A stretch of DNA of 64,000 bases from Xanthomonas sp. 3793 (GCF_024806835.1 NZ_JANTYU010000003.1:1-64000), one strand, 5' to 3'; positions 47,258 to 56,165 are shown, counted from the first letter of the stretch. Notes: a model not told the origin generated them from the sequence alone. A program made the numbers and translations.

Positions 47258-48199
47258 ATGAATCTGCGTGACCTGAAATATCTGGTAGCCCTGGCTGACC
47301 ACAAGCATTTCGGCCGCGCCGCGACGGCGTGTTTTGTCAGTCAGCCGACACTGTCCACCCAGATCAAGAAACTCGAGGACGAGCTGGGTGTGCCGCTGGT
47401 GGAGCGCGCCCCGCGCAAGGTGATGCTGACCCCGGCCGGCCGCGAAGCGGCCATGCGTGCGCGCGGCATCGTGGCCGAGGTGGAACAGATGAAGGAAGCC
47501 GCACGGCGCAGCCAGGACCCGGAAGCAGGCACGGTGCGGCTGGGCATCTTCCCCACCCTGGCGCCGTATCTGTTGCCGCATGTGGTGCCGCGCATCCGCG
47601 AGCGTTTCCCGCGCCTGGAGTTGCTGTTGATCGAGGAAAAAAGCGACCAGCTGATGCACCAGTTGCGCGAGGGACGCCTGGATGCGGCGCTGCTGGCGCT
47701 GCCGTTGCAGGACGACCAGTTGCATGCCGAGTTCCTGTTCGAGGAGCCCTTCGTGCTGGCGGTGCCGGAAGGCCATCCGTTGGCGCGCCACGACAGCATG
47801 ACGCTGGACGATCTGTCCGAACAGCGCCTGTTGCTGCTGGAAGACGGCCACTGCCTGCGCGAACAGGCGCTGGATGTCTGCCATCTGGCAGGAGCGTTGG
47901 AGAAGTCGGAATTCCAGGCCACCAGCCTGGAAACCCTGCGTCAGATGGTGGCTGCCAATGTCGGCGTCACCCTGCTGCCGCTGCTGGCAGTCAAGCCGCC
48001 GGTTGCCCGCTCGGAAAACATCCGCCTGATCCGCTTCCGCGAAGACAAACAACCCAGCCGCCGCATTGCCATGGCCTGGCGTCGCAGCTCGGCGATGACC
48101 GCCTTCCTGGAGCAACTGTCGCAGTTGTTCAAGGAACTGCCGGACAGCCTGTTCACGCTGGAGCAGCCTGTGACGGGTCCCAAGGCGGTTGCGGCTTAG
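47258..48199 (+). CDS. oxyR: Peroxide-sensing LysR-type regulator OxyR
   Basis: OxyR activates antioxidant genes when Cys199 and Cys208 form a disulfide. The 313-residue protein has the LysR helix-turn-helix at about 2-60 (HFGRAATACFVSQPTLSTQI) and, by count from the ATG, cysteines exactly at 199 and 208 in GHCLREQALDVCHL. A small hairpin (47184-47202) separates it from ahpF, but cotranscription is likely, as known for ahpF-oxyR in Xanthomonas. A terminator at 48298 closes the unit. Confidence 0.97.
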   Translation: MNLRDLKYLVALADHKHFGRAATACFVSQPTLSTQIKKLEDELGVPLVERAPRKVMLTPAGREAAMRARGIVAEVEQMKEAARRSQDPEAGTVRLGIFPTLAPYLLPHVVPRIRERFPRLELLLIEEKSDQLMHQLREGRLDAALLALPLQDDQLHAEFLFEEPFVLAVPEGHPLARHDSMTLDDLSEQRLLLLEDGHCLREQALDVCHLAGALEKSEFQATSLETLRQMVAANVGVTLLPLLAVKPPVARSENIRLIRFREDKQPSRRIAMAWRRSSAMTAFLEQLSQLFKELPDSLFTLEQPVTGPKAVAA

Positions 48200-48240
48200 G
48201 GATTCGGGATTCGGGATTCGGGATTCGGGATTCGGGATTC
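48199..48240. repeat. Heptanucleotide array (GGGATTC)x6 after oxyR
   Basis: Six perfect tandem copies of GGGATTC begin at the oxyR stop codon and are followed by GTAAAAGC. A related array follows rlmM at 62680. Such arrays vary in copy number between strains and are useful as VNTR markers. Confidence 0.9.
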
Positions 48241-48297
48241 GTAAAAGCGTTCCACGGTTGTGGCCGCTTTTGGCGACATTTGTAGATGACAAACAAT

Positions 48298-48324
48298 GGC
48301 GGCGCGGAAGCGGCGCCTTTTTTT
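48298..48324 (+). terminator. Intrinsic terminator of the ahpF-oxyR unit
   Basis: GGCGGCGC/GCGGCGCC form an 8-bp stem (one mismatch) with loop GGAA, directly followed by seven T. It lies 99 bases after the oxyR stop on the same strand. Confidence 0.8.
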
Positions 48325-48608
48325 CTTCTTGCACCGTTGTTTTTCCACCGCTGCAGATTCATGCGTGCGGCTGCTTCCATCTGGCGGCTTAGATGCGCAG
48401 GCGTTGCTCCTGCCATCTGTGCCATGAGCCTCTTTCGCAGCGCTCGCTTGATCGACTTCCAATCCTGGCGCCCTGCAACGTCGCCTCGACCTTCGCAAGT
48501 CAGTCCCAGCGTTGCGCCGGGCAGCATGTATTGGGATCGGCCGACGGTGCCCTCATCTTGTCGATGCCGCTTGCCGTGTTGGCGAGCCGTATTCGTCAGG
48601 AGAGTGCC
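48325..48608. other. Spacer between oxyR and rnk
   Basis: No gene is visible; the open frames crossing it are low-complexity reads of the same GC-rich DNA. The rnk promoter should be in the last 150 bases. Confidence 0.5.
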
Positions 48609-49049
48609 ATGACTTCGCAACATCACAGCGGCTTGCCGCCATCGATTCTTGTCTCCAGCCACGACCTCGCACGTCTTGAGGCCTTGCTCGATTCCCCCGC
48701 GTTCAACAAACACCCCGCCGCCACCGCGCTGAGCGACGAACTGGGCCGCGCACGCGTGCTGCCGCCCGACCAGATTCCCGGCGATGTCGTCACCATGCAC
48801 TCGCGCATCGAATGCGAAGACCAGCTGCACGGCGAACGGCATACGCTCACCCTCGTGTACCCGCATGAGGCCGATGTCCAGCACAGCCGCATCTCGGTGC
48901 TGGCGCCGGTCGGCAGTGCGCTGCTTGGCCTGTCGGTCGGCCAGAGCATCGACTGGCGCACGCCCGACGGGCGCGACCTGCGCCTGCGCGTGACGGCCGT
49001 GCACGATCAACCCGCTGCCGCGGGCGACTTCCAGCGCGCGGCGCGCTAA
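48609..49049 (+). CDS. rnk: Nucleoside diphosphate kinase regulator Rnk-like protein
   Basis: ATG 48609, with GGAGAG ahead, gives 146 residues. The C-terminal part (about 60-135) is a GreA/GreB C-terminal domain: VVTMHSRIECEDQLHGERHTLTLVYP and SVLAPVGSALLGLSVGQSIDW. The N-terminal HDLARLEALLDSP fits Rnk. In other bacteria Rnk influences nucleoside diphosphate kinase and can bind RNA polymerase. It follows the peroxide cluster; whether it is the orfX described there in Xanthomonas cannot be settled here. Confidence 0.88.
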   Translation: MTSQHHSGLPPSILVSSHDLARLEALLDSPAFNKHPAATALSDELGRARVLPPDQIPGDVVTMHSRIECEDQLHGERHTLTLVYPHEADVQHSRISVLAPVGSALLGLSVGQSIDWRTPDGRDLRLRVTAVHDQPAAAGDFQRAAR

Positions 49050-49102
49050 CGTAGCGCGCTGCGTCCTATCCACGACCCGTTCCACGATTCGAGAGAACCC
49101 GC

Positions 49103-50071
49103 ATGACTGCATCCCCCTCCAAGCTTGCCCAACTGCGCGACCTGTCCGTGGTCGTTGCCGACACCGGCGATTACGACGCCATCAAGCGACTGAAGCCGGT
49201 CGACTGCACCACCAATCCCACCCTGGTCAAAAAGGCGCTGGACCTGCCGGTCTATGCCGATCTGATCGAGCGCGAACTGGCCTGGGGCCGCGAGCACGGC
49301 GGCGAAGACCGCACCGCCACCGTCAACGAGGTCGCCGACCGCCTCACCATCGGCGTGGGCGTCAAGCTGGCCGAACTGGTGCCGGGCCGTGTCTCCACCG
49401 AAGTCGATGCCGACCTGGCCCACGACACCCAGGCCACCATCGCCAAGGCGCGCAAGTTCATCGCGATGTACGCCGAGCGTGGCGTTTCCAAAGACAAGAT
49501 CCTGATCAAGATTGCCGCGACCTGGGAAGGCATCGAAGCTGCCCGTCAGCTGCAGCGCGAAGGCATCGACTGCAACCTCACGCTGATTTTCAATCGCTCC
49601 CAGGCGCTGGCCTGCGCAGAAGCCGGCGTGTTCCTGATTTCCCCGTTCGTCGGCCGCATCCTGGATTACTACGTCGCCCAGGGCCAGACCCCGGCCAGCA
49701 TCGACGAAGATCCGGGCGTGGTGTTCGTGCGTACCGTCTACAACGAATTCAAGCGGCGCGGCTCGTCCACCGTGGTGATGGGCGCCTCGTTCCGCTCCAC
49801 CGCGCAGATCGAAGCGCTGGCCGGCTGCGACCGCCTGACCATCTCGCCGGACCTGCTGGAAAAGCTGGATGCCGAACACGGGCAGTTGCCGCGCAAGCTC
49901 TCGCCAGCGGCTGCCGACAACGCGCAGATCACCCCGATCAACAGCGACAGCTTCGCCACCGACCTGGCCGCCGACCCGATGGCCACCGAAAAGCTGGCCG
50001 GCGGCATCGACACCTTTGCCAAGGACCTGCAGGCCCTGCGCAAGACCATCGCCGACAAGCTCGCCGGCTGA
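49103..50071 (+). CDS. tal: Transaldolase
   Basis: Transaldolase swaps a three-carbon unit between sedoheptulose 7-phosphate and glyceraldehyde 3-phosphate in the pentose phosphate pathway. The 322-residue protein has the first signature [14 protein letters not shown] near 33-46 and the Schiff-base lysine in [13 protein letters not shown] near 132-144. [13 protein letters not shown] near 176 is also typical of TalA/TalB-size enzymes. It has its own start context 53 bases after rnk. Confidence 0.97.
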   Translation: MTASPSKLAQLRDLSVVVADTGDYDAIKRLKPVDCTTNPTLVKKALDLPVYADLIERELAWGREHGGEDRTATVNEVADRLTIGVGVKLAELVPGRVSTEVDADLAHDTQATIAKARKFIAMYAERGVSKDKILIKIAATWEGIEAARQLQREGIDCNLTLIFNRSQALACAEAGVFLISPFVGRILDYYVAQGQTPASIDEDPGVVFVRTVYNEFKRRGSSTVVMGASFRSTAQIEALAGCDRLTISPDLLEKLDAEHGQLPRKLSPAAADNAQITPINSDSFATDLAADPMATEKLAGGIDTFAKDLQALRKTIADKLAG

Positions 50072-50489
50072 TCGTCCTGACGTAAAAGCACGACCACCAG
50101 CGCCCGCAGCCGATGCTGCGGGCGTTGTCGTGTTCGGGAGTGCAGCGAGGATCGCAGCACAGCGTTTTTTCATCCTGCTCGCACACCACCGCCCGCGCAT
50201 CCGATGCACCGCTTGCAGGTCGATACCGCTGCTCGGCGCGCTTCCCCGGCGCCGGCACACGCTGTCTGTTGAGGTAACGCAGGTAACGCGACGGATCCGA
50301 TCCACACTGCGTGCCTCGCACATGGCGGCCACCGTCTGCTATCCCGCCTATCTCGCAGGCAGCCTCCGCTCGGCTAGCCGATGAACCCGGTCGCGCTACC
50401 GCCCGCTCCCTGCGCATCTCCACACCTTGCTTACAATCGCCGCACGCGCACTGCCTAGAATCCAGATACCTCAACTGGCGTAACGGACA
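50072..50489. other. 418-base region without a gene after tal
   Basis: The only clear structure is a hairpin at 50101-50124 (CGCCCGCAG/CTGCGGGCG), probably the transaldolase terminator, and a short direct repeat AGGTAACGC at about 50273-50290. The promoter of the next gene should lie near 50400-50480. Confidence 0.5.
50101..50124 (+). terminator. Probable terminator hairpin after tal
   Basis: A perfect 9-bp stem CGCCCGCAG/CTGCGGGCG with a six-base loop lies 30 bases after the tal stop. It is followed by TTGTCGTGTT, a weak T-run. Confidence 0.55.
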
Positions 50490-51059
50490 ATGGCAAACAT
50501 TGCAGTGGTGATGGTCGACGGCGTGGCCGACTGGGAAATCGGCGTGGTGCTGCCAGCGGCGCGCGAATGGTTTGGCGACCAGGTGGCCATTGCCAGCATC
50601 GATGGCCAGCCGGTGCAGTCCATCGGCGGTCTGCGCATCACTCCGGAATTTGCGCTCTCGGATCTGGCGCCGCTGGATGCCGACCTATGGATCCTGCCCG
50701 GCAGCGAGCGCTGGCAGGCGGGCGAGATTCCGGGCTTGAGCGGGCTATTGGTGGAGCGCGTGCAGCACCAGCGCCCGGTCGCGGCGATCTGCGGCGCCAC
50801 CATCGCGCTGGCCTATGCCGGCCTGCTCGACAACCGTGCCCATACCAGCAACGCGCTGGCGTTTTTGCAGGAACACGTGGTGCCGTATGCCGGTGCCGCG
50901 CAGTATCGCCACGAAAAAGTCGTCACCGCCGACAGCGTGATTACTGCGCCAGGCACCAGCCCGGTCGGCTTTGCGCTGGCCTGCATGCGATTGCTGCATC
51001 CCGAACGTACCGACATGCTTACGCAGCTGCGCGGCATGTTTGCCGGCGAATTTGTCTGA
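50490..51059 (+). CDS. DJ-1/PfpI family protein
   Basis: The 189-residue protein has the class I glutamine-amidotransferase-like fold of DJ-1/PfpI, with Cys101 in the nucleophile elbow AAICGATIAL and the conserved acidic Glu16 near the N terminus (VADWEIG). Family members act as glyoxalase III, protease-like or chaperone proteins; this branch (short, without the Hsp31 extension) is not assigned a substrate. The region SERWQAGEIPGLSGLL fits the DJ-1-like type I set. Confidence 0.88.
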   Translation: MANIAVVMVDGVADWEIGVVLPAAREWFGDQVAIASIDGQPVQSIGGLRITPEFALSDLAPLDADLWILPGSERWQAGEIPGLSGLLVERVQHQRPVAAICGATIALAYAGLLDNRAHTSNALAFLQEHVVPYAGAAQYRHEKVVTADSVITAPGTSPVGFALACMRLLHPERTDMLTQLRGMFAGEFV

Positions 51060-51379
51060 TCCAACGGATGCAGGCACACCTGGCACATTGGCTGCGCTGG
51101 CCGGATGCAGTGGTTCGCCGCACCGATTCATTGCACCGGTTGGCTGTCGTGATTGACCGCAATTGCACCGGTTAGTTGCTCAGCCACACGCGGCGGCGGC
51201 GTGTCTGGCGCACGCCGCAAAAAAAGATGGCCACGTCGTCTCCGACGTAGCCATTCAAGTTGCCTGGCATGCACTCCCATGCGCTGCCTGATCGTGATAA
51301 CGCTGCCGGTCACTATTGGCCATCGGCGCGCTGCCACGATCACGTGGTTGGCAGCGTTTCAATCCGGCCCGCCTTTCCG
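51060..51379. other. 320-base spacer between two convergent genes
   Basis: No gene is visible. It holds a strong minus-strand terminator (51218-51254) and, between it and msrA, an inverted repeat AACGCTGCC/GGCAGCGTT at about 51299-51358. Confidence 0.6.
51218..51254 (-). terminator. Intrinsic terminator, minus strand, downstream of msrA
   Basis: On the minus strand, ATGGCTACGTCG pairs with CGACGTGGCCAT around a GAGA loop (one wobble) and is followed by C and seven T. It stands about 125 bases after the msrA stop, an unusually long 3' untranslated segment. Confidence 0.85.
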
Positions 51380-52030
51380 TCAGGCATCCAGCCCGATCGG
51401 GCAGCTCACTCCCGTGCCGCCAAGCCCGCAATAGCCATTGGGGTGCTTGGCGAGATACTGCTGGTGATCGTCTTCGGCGTAGTAGAACGTCGGCGCCGGG
51501 AAACGGATCTCCGTGGTGATTGCGCCATACCCTGCAGCATCCAGCTGCTGCTGATAGGCATCGCGGCTGGCGAGTGCCGCGTCGTATTGCGCCTGCGTCG
51601 TGCAGTAGATGGCCGAGCGGTACTGCGTGCCGACATCGTTGCCCTGCTGCATGCCCTGGGTGGGGTCGTGGCTTTCCCAGAACGTGCGCAACAACTGTGC
51701 GAACGACACCGACGCTTCGTCGTACACCACCAACACCGCTTCGGTATGGCCGGTCTGTCCCGAACACACTTCGGAGTAGGTCGCATTGGGTGTCTCACCG
51801 CCGGCATAACCCACTGCGGTGGTGTACACCCCCGGCACGTTCCAGAACTTGCGTTCCGCGCCCCAGAAGCAACCAAGCCCGAATTGCACCTGGGCCAGGC
51901 CGGTAAATTCCCCGCGCAACGGGTGACCGTTGATCAGGTGCGTGTTATGCAACGGCAGCGCTTGCTCGCGTCCAGGCAGTGCCTCGCCCGGACGTGGCAT
52001 ACGTTGTTTGAAGGCGCCGATTCCCAGCAT
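51380..52030 (-). CDS. msrA: Peptide methionine sulfoxide reductase MsrA
   Basis: MsrA repairs methionine S-sulfoxide. From ATG 52030 the protein has 216 residues, with the catalytic Cys54 in [10 protein letters not shown], the central signature [22 protein letters not shown], and a C-terminal resolving cysteine pair in [16 protein letters not shown]. The N-terminal extension is as in E. coli MsrA. It joins the other antioxidant genes of the region. Confidence 0.96.
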   Translation of the reverse strand: MLGIGAFKQRMPRPGEALPGREQALPLHNTHLINGHPLRGEFTGLAQVQFGLGCFWGAERKFWNVPGVYTTAVGYAGGETPNATYSEVCSGQTGHTEAVLVVYDEASVSFAQLLRTFWESHDPTQGMQQGNDVGTQYRSAIYCTTQAQYDAALASRDAYQQQLDAAGYGAITTEIRFPAPTFYYAEDDHQQYLAKHPNGYCGLGGTGVSCPIGLDA

Positions 52031-52126
52031 GGTGCAACTCCGCAATCGTGAGGATTGCCTGCTGGATGGCGCCGGCCGCGGCAGCTTTCAAGCCTGCCCG
52101 GCCGGCACCCGTCGCCGATGCGGCGC

Positions 52127-52642
52127 TTACTTGGTCTTGGCGACCGCCGCGCGCGTGTCTACTTCCGGCATCGCCGAGCTGTGGTGGTTGATGATCAGCC
52201 ACTTGCCGTCGCGCTTTTCGTAGACGAAGGTGTAGCGCGCCTGCACATCGCTCTTCTTACCGTCCTTGTCGGTCAGCGTGAAGGTGTACACACCGGCATC
52301 CACCGCGCTGTCGTCATCGAGCACGCGCACGGTGCGGTAATTGACCACGCCCTGAGGCTTTTTGGTCAGGAACATCTCGAAGTACTTTTCGATCTGCTGG
52401 CGCGAGGCGCGTACTTCGTTGGACACGGTCGGCAGCAGCACGCCATCGGGCGCATACAGATCGGCCACCTTGTGCGGGTTGCCCGTGGCCAGCGCGGCGT
52501 TCCAGGTGTCGAACAGCGCAGCGACTTCACGCTCTTCGCCGCCAGCAGGCAGCGTGGCCTTGTCGGCGTAGTGCATGACGCCGCCGGCCAGCGCCGGGGT
52601 GGCAGCCAGAGCCAGAACCAAAGAGGACAGAGTGCGACGCAT
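52127..52642 (-). CDS. Secreted SnoaL-like protein
   Basis: The 171-residue precursor has a signal peptide ending in PALA (about residue 19). The rest is a cone-shaped NTF2/SnoaL-like domain (DUF4440/SgcJ type): EVAALFDTWNAALATGNPHKVADLYAPDGVLLP near 40-70 and YTFVYEKRDGKWLIINHHSSAMP near 138-160. Such domains often bind small ligands or act as hydrolases or isomerases; no substrate can be named. It is on the minus strand, divergent from the LuxR gene. Confidence 0.85.
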   Translation of the reverse strand: MRRTLSSLVLALAATPALAGGVMHYADKATLPAGGEEREVAALFDTWNAALATGNPHKVADLYAPDGVLLPTVSNEVRASRQQIEKYFEMFLTKKPQGVVNYRTVRVLDDDSAVDAGVYTFTLTDKDGKKSDVQARYTFVYEKRDGKWLIINHHSSAMPEVDTRAAVAKTK

Positions 52643-52767
52643 GGGAAATCTCCGTTGGGTTGTGGTGGGGTGCCTCAGCGGGCGAGCTCAGTATCGAAAT
52701 CGAGCGACCCCAACAATTCTGCCGAGTGGCATATACTCAAATATGCTGATCGGCCTAGAGCGAATCC

Positions 52768-53475
52768 ATGGAAACCCCTACCAATGCTGGCGATTGGCGT
52801 CTGAGCTTGCGGCGCGAGGCTTCCGATAGCGCGCGCTGGCAGGCGTTATGGGAGGCGGCCGTGGCCCTGCGTCAGGCGCACACGCCCGAGCACGCCTGCG
52901 ATGCAGTGCTTGGCCGCGTGCTGCTGTTGCTGGGCCTGGAACACGGCGCCGTGCTGGCGCAGCGCGGGCCGCGCGCGCAGGTGCTGGCCAGCCGCGGACG
53001 CGCACTGCCGCCCGGTGCCAGTGCAGCCGGTGACGGCCACGAAGCGGCCTGGCTGATGCCGCCGCGCCCCAGCGACATGCGCGAAGCCAAGGTGCCGATC
53101 CATGCGATGGGCACGACCCACGGCATGCTCTGCGTGGCCTGGCACGACAACCGCCCCGCGCCCGGCAACGACGACGTGCAGGCGCTGCAGGCCTTCGCGC
53201 TGTTGTTGCCGGCGATGGTGGCCGAACCGGCCAAGCCGATCGCCACGCGTCGGCGCAAACCGATACAGGACGACCGCCTCAGCGCGCTGAGCAAGCGCGA
53301 AAAACAGGTGCTGTCGCTGCTGCCGCGCGGGCTCACCAACGCCACCCTGGCAGCTGAACTGGGGATTTCTCCCGGCACCGTGAAAGTGCATGTGGAGCGA
53401 ATCCTGCAGAAACTTGAGGTAAAAGATCGCACCCAGGCCGCGGTGTACGCGGTCCAAGCCGGACTCGCGCTATGA
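52768..53475 (+). CDS. LuxR-type transcriptional regulator with GAF-like domain
   Basis: The 235-residue protein has an N-terminal GAF-like sensor part (about 20-150, ending near LLLPAMV) and a C-terminal LuxR helix-turn-helix (about 172-232) with LSKREKQVLSLLPRGLTNATLAAELGISPGTVKVHVERIL. It has no REC domain. Its stop overlaps the start of the hybrid kinase (ATGA), so the two are cotranscribed and presumably work in one signalling path. Confidence 0.9.
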   Translation: METPTNAGDWRLSLRREASDSARWQALWEAAVALRQAHTPEHACDAVLGRVLLLLGLEHGAVLAQRGPRAQVLASRGRALPPGASAAGDGHEAAWLMPPRPSDMREAKVPIHAMGTTHGMLCVAWHDNRPAPGNDDVQALQAFALLLPAMVAEPAKPIATRRRKPIQDDRLSALSKREKQVLSLLPRGLTNATLAAELGISPGTVKVHVERILQKLEVKDRTQAAVYAVQAGLAL

Positions 53476-55382
53476 ATGCATTGGCAGTGCGTTGGAACGA
53501 TTGGCCGATCACCCGCAAGAGTCTGGCGGTGGTGACCCTGCCGCTGTTGTTGCTGGCGGTGGCGCTGATGGCGATCTACAGCGTGGAGCGGCAGAACATC
53601 GCCGCCGAAAACGACGTGCGCCAGACGCTGGAAGTGTTGAGCGACCTGTACGAAGCGCATGCGTTGTTGGCCGAAACTGCGGCCGGCGTGCGCGGCTACC
53701 GGCTGGTGCGCCGCGACGAATTCCTCACCCCGTACCGCGATGCCGAACCGCGGCTGCAACGCGTGGCCGAGCGCCTGTCGCAACGCATCACCGACCCGGG
53801 GCAGGCGCAGCGGTTTGCGCGCATCAAGCCGTTGTTTGCGGAAAAAATGCAGGGTTGGCGCCGCTTGCTGGCCCCGGATCTGAGCCGCGAGGAAGAGATC
53901 CGCCAGCTCTGGGACGGCAAGTACAAGCTCGACATCCTGCGTGCCGAGCTGCGCGAGCTGCGCAATTACGAAACCGCGCAATTGCAGGTGCGCACCGCCA
54001 AGGCGCAGGGCTTGCGTCAGCGCAATCTCATCATCACCCTGAGTGCGGCCATGCTCGGTGGCCTGGGCGCGGTGTTCGCGGTAGCGTGGTTCGCCTCGGC
54101 CTTGTCCGGGCGGCTGCGCACCCTGGCGGCCAACGCCGACCGACTGGGCGAAGGCCTGCCGCTGGCACCGCAGCCGCGTGCCGGCGATGAATTGGGCCAG
54201 GTCGGTCAACGCCTGGCGCAGGCCAGCGAGCTGCTGGCCGCACGTGCGGCCGAAGCGCAGCTGGCACGGCGCGAGGCGGAAACCGCCAACCGCGCAAAAA
54301 CCGAATTCCTCTCGCGCAGCAGCCATGAACTGCGCACGCCGCTCAATGCGATCCTGGGCTATGCGCAGGTACTGGAAATGGATCTGCCCGAGCCCGGTCC
54401 CCGCCGCCATCTGCAGCACATCCTGGGCGCCGGCCGGCACCTGTTGGGGCTGATCACCGAGCTGCTGGACATCGCGCGGATCGAGGCCGATCAACTGGAT
54501 CTGAGCCCGGAACCCATCGCGGTGCGCGCAGCCGTGCACGAGGCGCTGGGCCTGATCGCGCCAGATGCCGACAGGTACGGCATTGCGTTACAACCGGCCG
54601 CCATCGACGGGCCATGGACGGTCCGCGCCGACGCGCAGCGGTTGCGTCAGGTGCTGCTGAATCTGCTGTCGAACGCGGTCAAGTTCAATCGCCCCGGAGG
54701 CCAGGTGCAGGTCACCGCACAGGCAGATGGCGAACAGGTGCGTATCACCGTGGCCGACCAGGGCACGGGGCTGACGCCGGCGCAGATCGAGCGCCTGTTC
54801 ACACCGTTCGAGCGACTGGGCGCCGAGCGGTCGGCCGTGGAGGGTACCGGTCTGGGCCTGGCGTTGAGCAAGCGCCTGATCGAGGCGATGGGTGGGCAGA
54901 TCGGCGTGGACAGCAGCCGCGATGGCGCACGCTTCTGGATCGCACTGCCGCAGGGCGAGCCGCAGCGCAGCGAGCCGGCGCGCACCCTGCTGCCCCCCAG
55001 CACCAGCGGCAGCGGGGTGTGCCGGCTGCTGAGCATCGAAGACAACCCGTCCAACCAGGCGCTGATCCGCACCCTCACCGAGCGTCGCCCGCAGTGGCAT
55101 TTGCTCGAAGCCGCCAGCCTGGCGCAGGCACGCGAGCTGCTGCAGCAGGGCGTTCCGGATCTGATCCTGCTGGACCTGCACCTGAGCGATGGCAACGGCG
55201 AAGAACTGCTGCGCGAGCTGCAGGCGCAGCCGGCCACGGCACAGGTGCCGGTGGTGGTGATCAGCGCCGATGCCACCACCGCCACCCTGGCGCGCGTCGG
55301 CAATCAAGGCGTGCGTGCGTATCTGACCAAACCGCTCGATGTAGCGGAATTCTTCACCGTGATCGACGGGCTGCTGGCATGA
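53472..55382 (+). CDS. Hybrid sensor histidine kinase (CHASE3-like, HisKA, HATPase, REC)
   Basis: The 636-residue inner-membrane kinase has a helix at about 17-37, a periplasmic CHASE3-like domain (40-180), a second helix at about 187-210 and a HAMP-like linker. Then come HisKA with His285 in SRSSHELRTPLNAI, an HATPase with the N-box LLSNAVKFN, DQGTGL and GTGLGLALSKRL, and a C-terminal receiver (about 513-636) with the phospho-Asp in DLILLDLHLSDGNG. It overlaps both its neighbours by four bases. The signal is unknown. Confidence 0.94.
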   Translation: MNALAVRWNDWPITRKSLAVVTLPLLLLAVALMAIYSVERQNIAAENDVRQTLEVLSDLYEAHALLAETAAGVRGYRLVRRDEFLTPYRDAEPRLQRVAERLSQRITDPGQAQRFARIKPLFAEKMQGWRRLLAPDLSREEEIRQLWDGKYKLDILRAELRELRNYETAQLQVRTAKAQGLRQRNLIITLSAAMLGGLGAVFAVAWFASALSGRLRTLAANADRLGEGLPLAPQPRAGDELGQVGQRLAQASELLAARAAEAQLARREAETANRAKTEFLSRSSHELRTPLNAILGYAQVLEMDLPEPGPRRHLQHILGAGRHLLGLITELLDIARIEADQLDLSPEPIAVRAAVHEALGLIAPDADRYGIALQPAAIDGPWTVRADAQRLRQVLLNLLSNAVKFNRPGGQVQVTAQADGEQVRITVADQGTGLTPAQIERLFTPFERLGAERSAVEGTGLGLALSKRLIEAMGGQIGVDSSRDGARFWIALPQGEPQRSEPARTLLPPSTSGSGVCRLLSIEDNPSNQALIRTLTERRPQWHLLEAASLAQARELLQQGVPDLILLDLHLSDGNGEELLRELQAQPATAQVPVVVISADATTATLARVGNQGVRAYLTKPLDVAEFFTVIDGLLA

Positions 55383-55843
55383 CACGCGACGAAATCCTCG
55401 GCTCCCGCATTCTCATCGTCGACGACGAGCCGGCCAATGTCCGGCTGCTCGAAGACCTGCTGCAGCGCGAAGGCTTCCAGCAGGTCATCGCCACCACCGA
55501 CCCGCTACGGGTGATGGGGCTGGTGTCGGCGTTCGCGCCCGACCTGATCCTGCTGGACCTGAAGATGCCCGAGCTGGACGGCTATGCGCTGCTGGAACAG
55601 CTGGCGCGGCTGTCCGACCCGGGGCATTTCCTGCCGGTGATCGTGCTCACCGCCGACCCCAGCCGCAGCGCGCGTCACCGCGCATTGGGCCTGGGCGCCA
55701 AGGACTTCCTGACCAAGCCACTGGACACCTTCGAGGTCGCGCTGCGGGTGTGGAACGTGGCCGAAACCACGGTGCTGTTCAAACGCCTGCGCGCACTGGC
55801 CGCGCCGGAGGCCGCGCCGCCAGGGTGGCGTCAGCCGGAATGA
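55379..55843 (+). CDS. Single-domain response regulator
   Basis: The ATG at 55379 overlaps the kinase stop and gives 154 residues of a receiver domain only: acidic pocket D15-D16, phospho-acceptor Asp60 in LILLDLKMPELDG, Thr in VLTADPS and Lys in FLTKPLD. A short tail without an output domain follows, so it works through protein contact or as a phosphate relay with the hybrid kinase. A REP-like palindrome follows the stop by a few bases. Confidence 0.93.
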   Translation: MTRDEILGSRILIVDDEPANVRLLEDLLQREGFQQVIATTDPLRVMGLVSAFAPDLILLDLKMPELDGYALLEQLARLSDPGHFLPVIVLTADPSRSARHRALGLGAKDFLTKPLDTFEVALRVWNVAETTVLFKRLRALAAPEAAPPGWRQPE

Positions 55844-55854
55844 TGGTGCATGTC

Positions 55855-55921
55855 GCAGGAGCGCGCCCGGGCGCGACGAGGCTTTATCGGTAACGCCCGT
55901 CGCGCCAGGGTGCGCTCCTAC
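55855..55921. repeat. REP-like palindrome after the response regulator
   Basis: GCAGGAGCGCGCCCGGGCGCGAC pairs with the right arm GTCGCGCCAGGGTGCGCTCCTAC; key parts are GGAGCGC at the left and GCGCTCC at the right. The spacer carries GGCTTTATCGGTAACGCC, the same core as at 42525. It separates convergent genes. Confidence 0.85.
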
Positions 55922-55934
55922 GACTGGCGCTGCG

Positions 55935-56165
55935 CTACAGCGCGCGGGTGACCTGCCCGCACAGGCCGATGTCGGCCAGCACCGCTTGCGCCTGGCTCAG
56001 ATGGATGTCGGCCACGCACACCTGCAGCACGCCGAAGGCCGGCAATTCGCCGGCGCCGCCCAGCAGCGATTCGCCGAACACGAAAGAAGTGATGCCGGCA
56101 TCTTCCAGCGCGTGCTTGGCCAGATGCGCATCGATGATATGGCTGGCGCGATAGGCAACCTGCAT
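55935..56165 (-). CDS. DUF2007 family small protein
   Basis: The ATG at 56165 overlaps the GST stop (TGATG) and gives 76 residues, starting MQVAYRASHIIDAHLAKHAL. The family signature FVFGESLLGGAGELPAFGVLQVCVADIHLSQAQAVL (quoted in part; key residues G-E-L, A-F-G) is characteristic of DUF2007, called putative signal-transducing protein. Function is unknown. It is translated with the GST gene. Confidence 0.85.
   Translation of the reverse strand: MQVAYRASHIIDAHLAKHALEDAGITSFVFGESLLGGAGELPAFGVLQVCVADIHLSQAQAVLADIGLCGQVTRAL

Noticed and set aside
48199-48240. Heptamer array considered as a CRISPR
   Set aside because: Units are seven bases with no unique spacers, and there are no cas genes in the window.
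49869-50384. Reading frame continuing past tal into the gap
   Set aside because: It is a shifted read of the tal 3' end that runs into non-coding DNA; no start or domain supports it.
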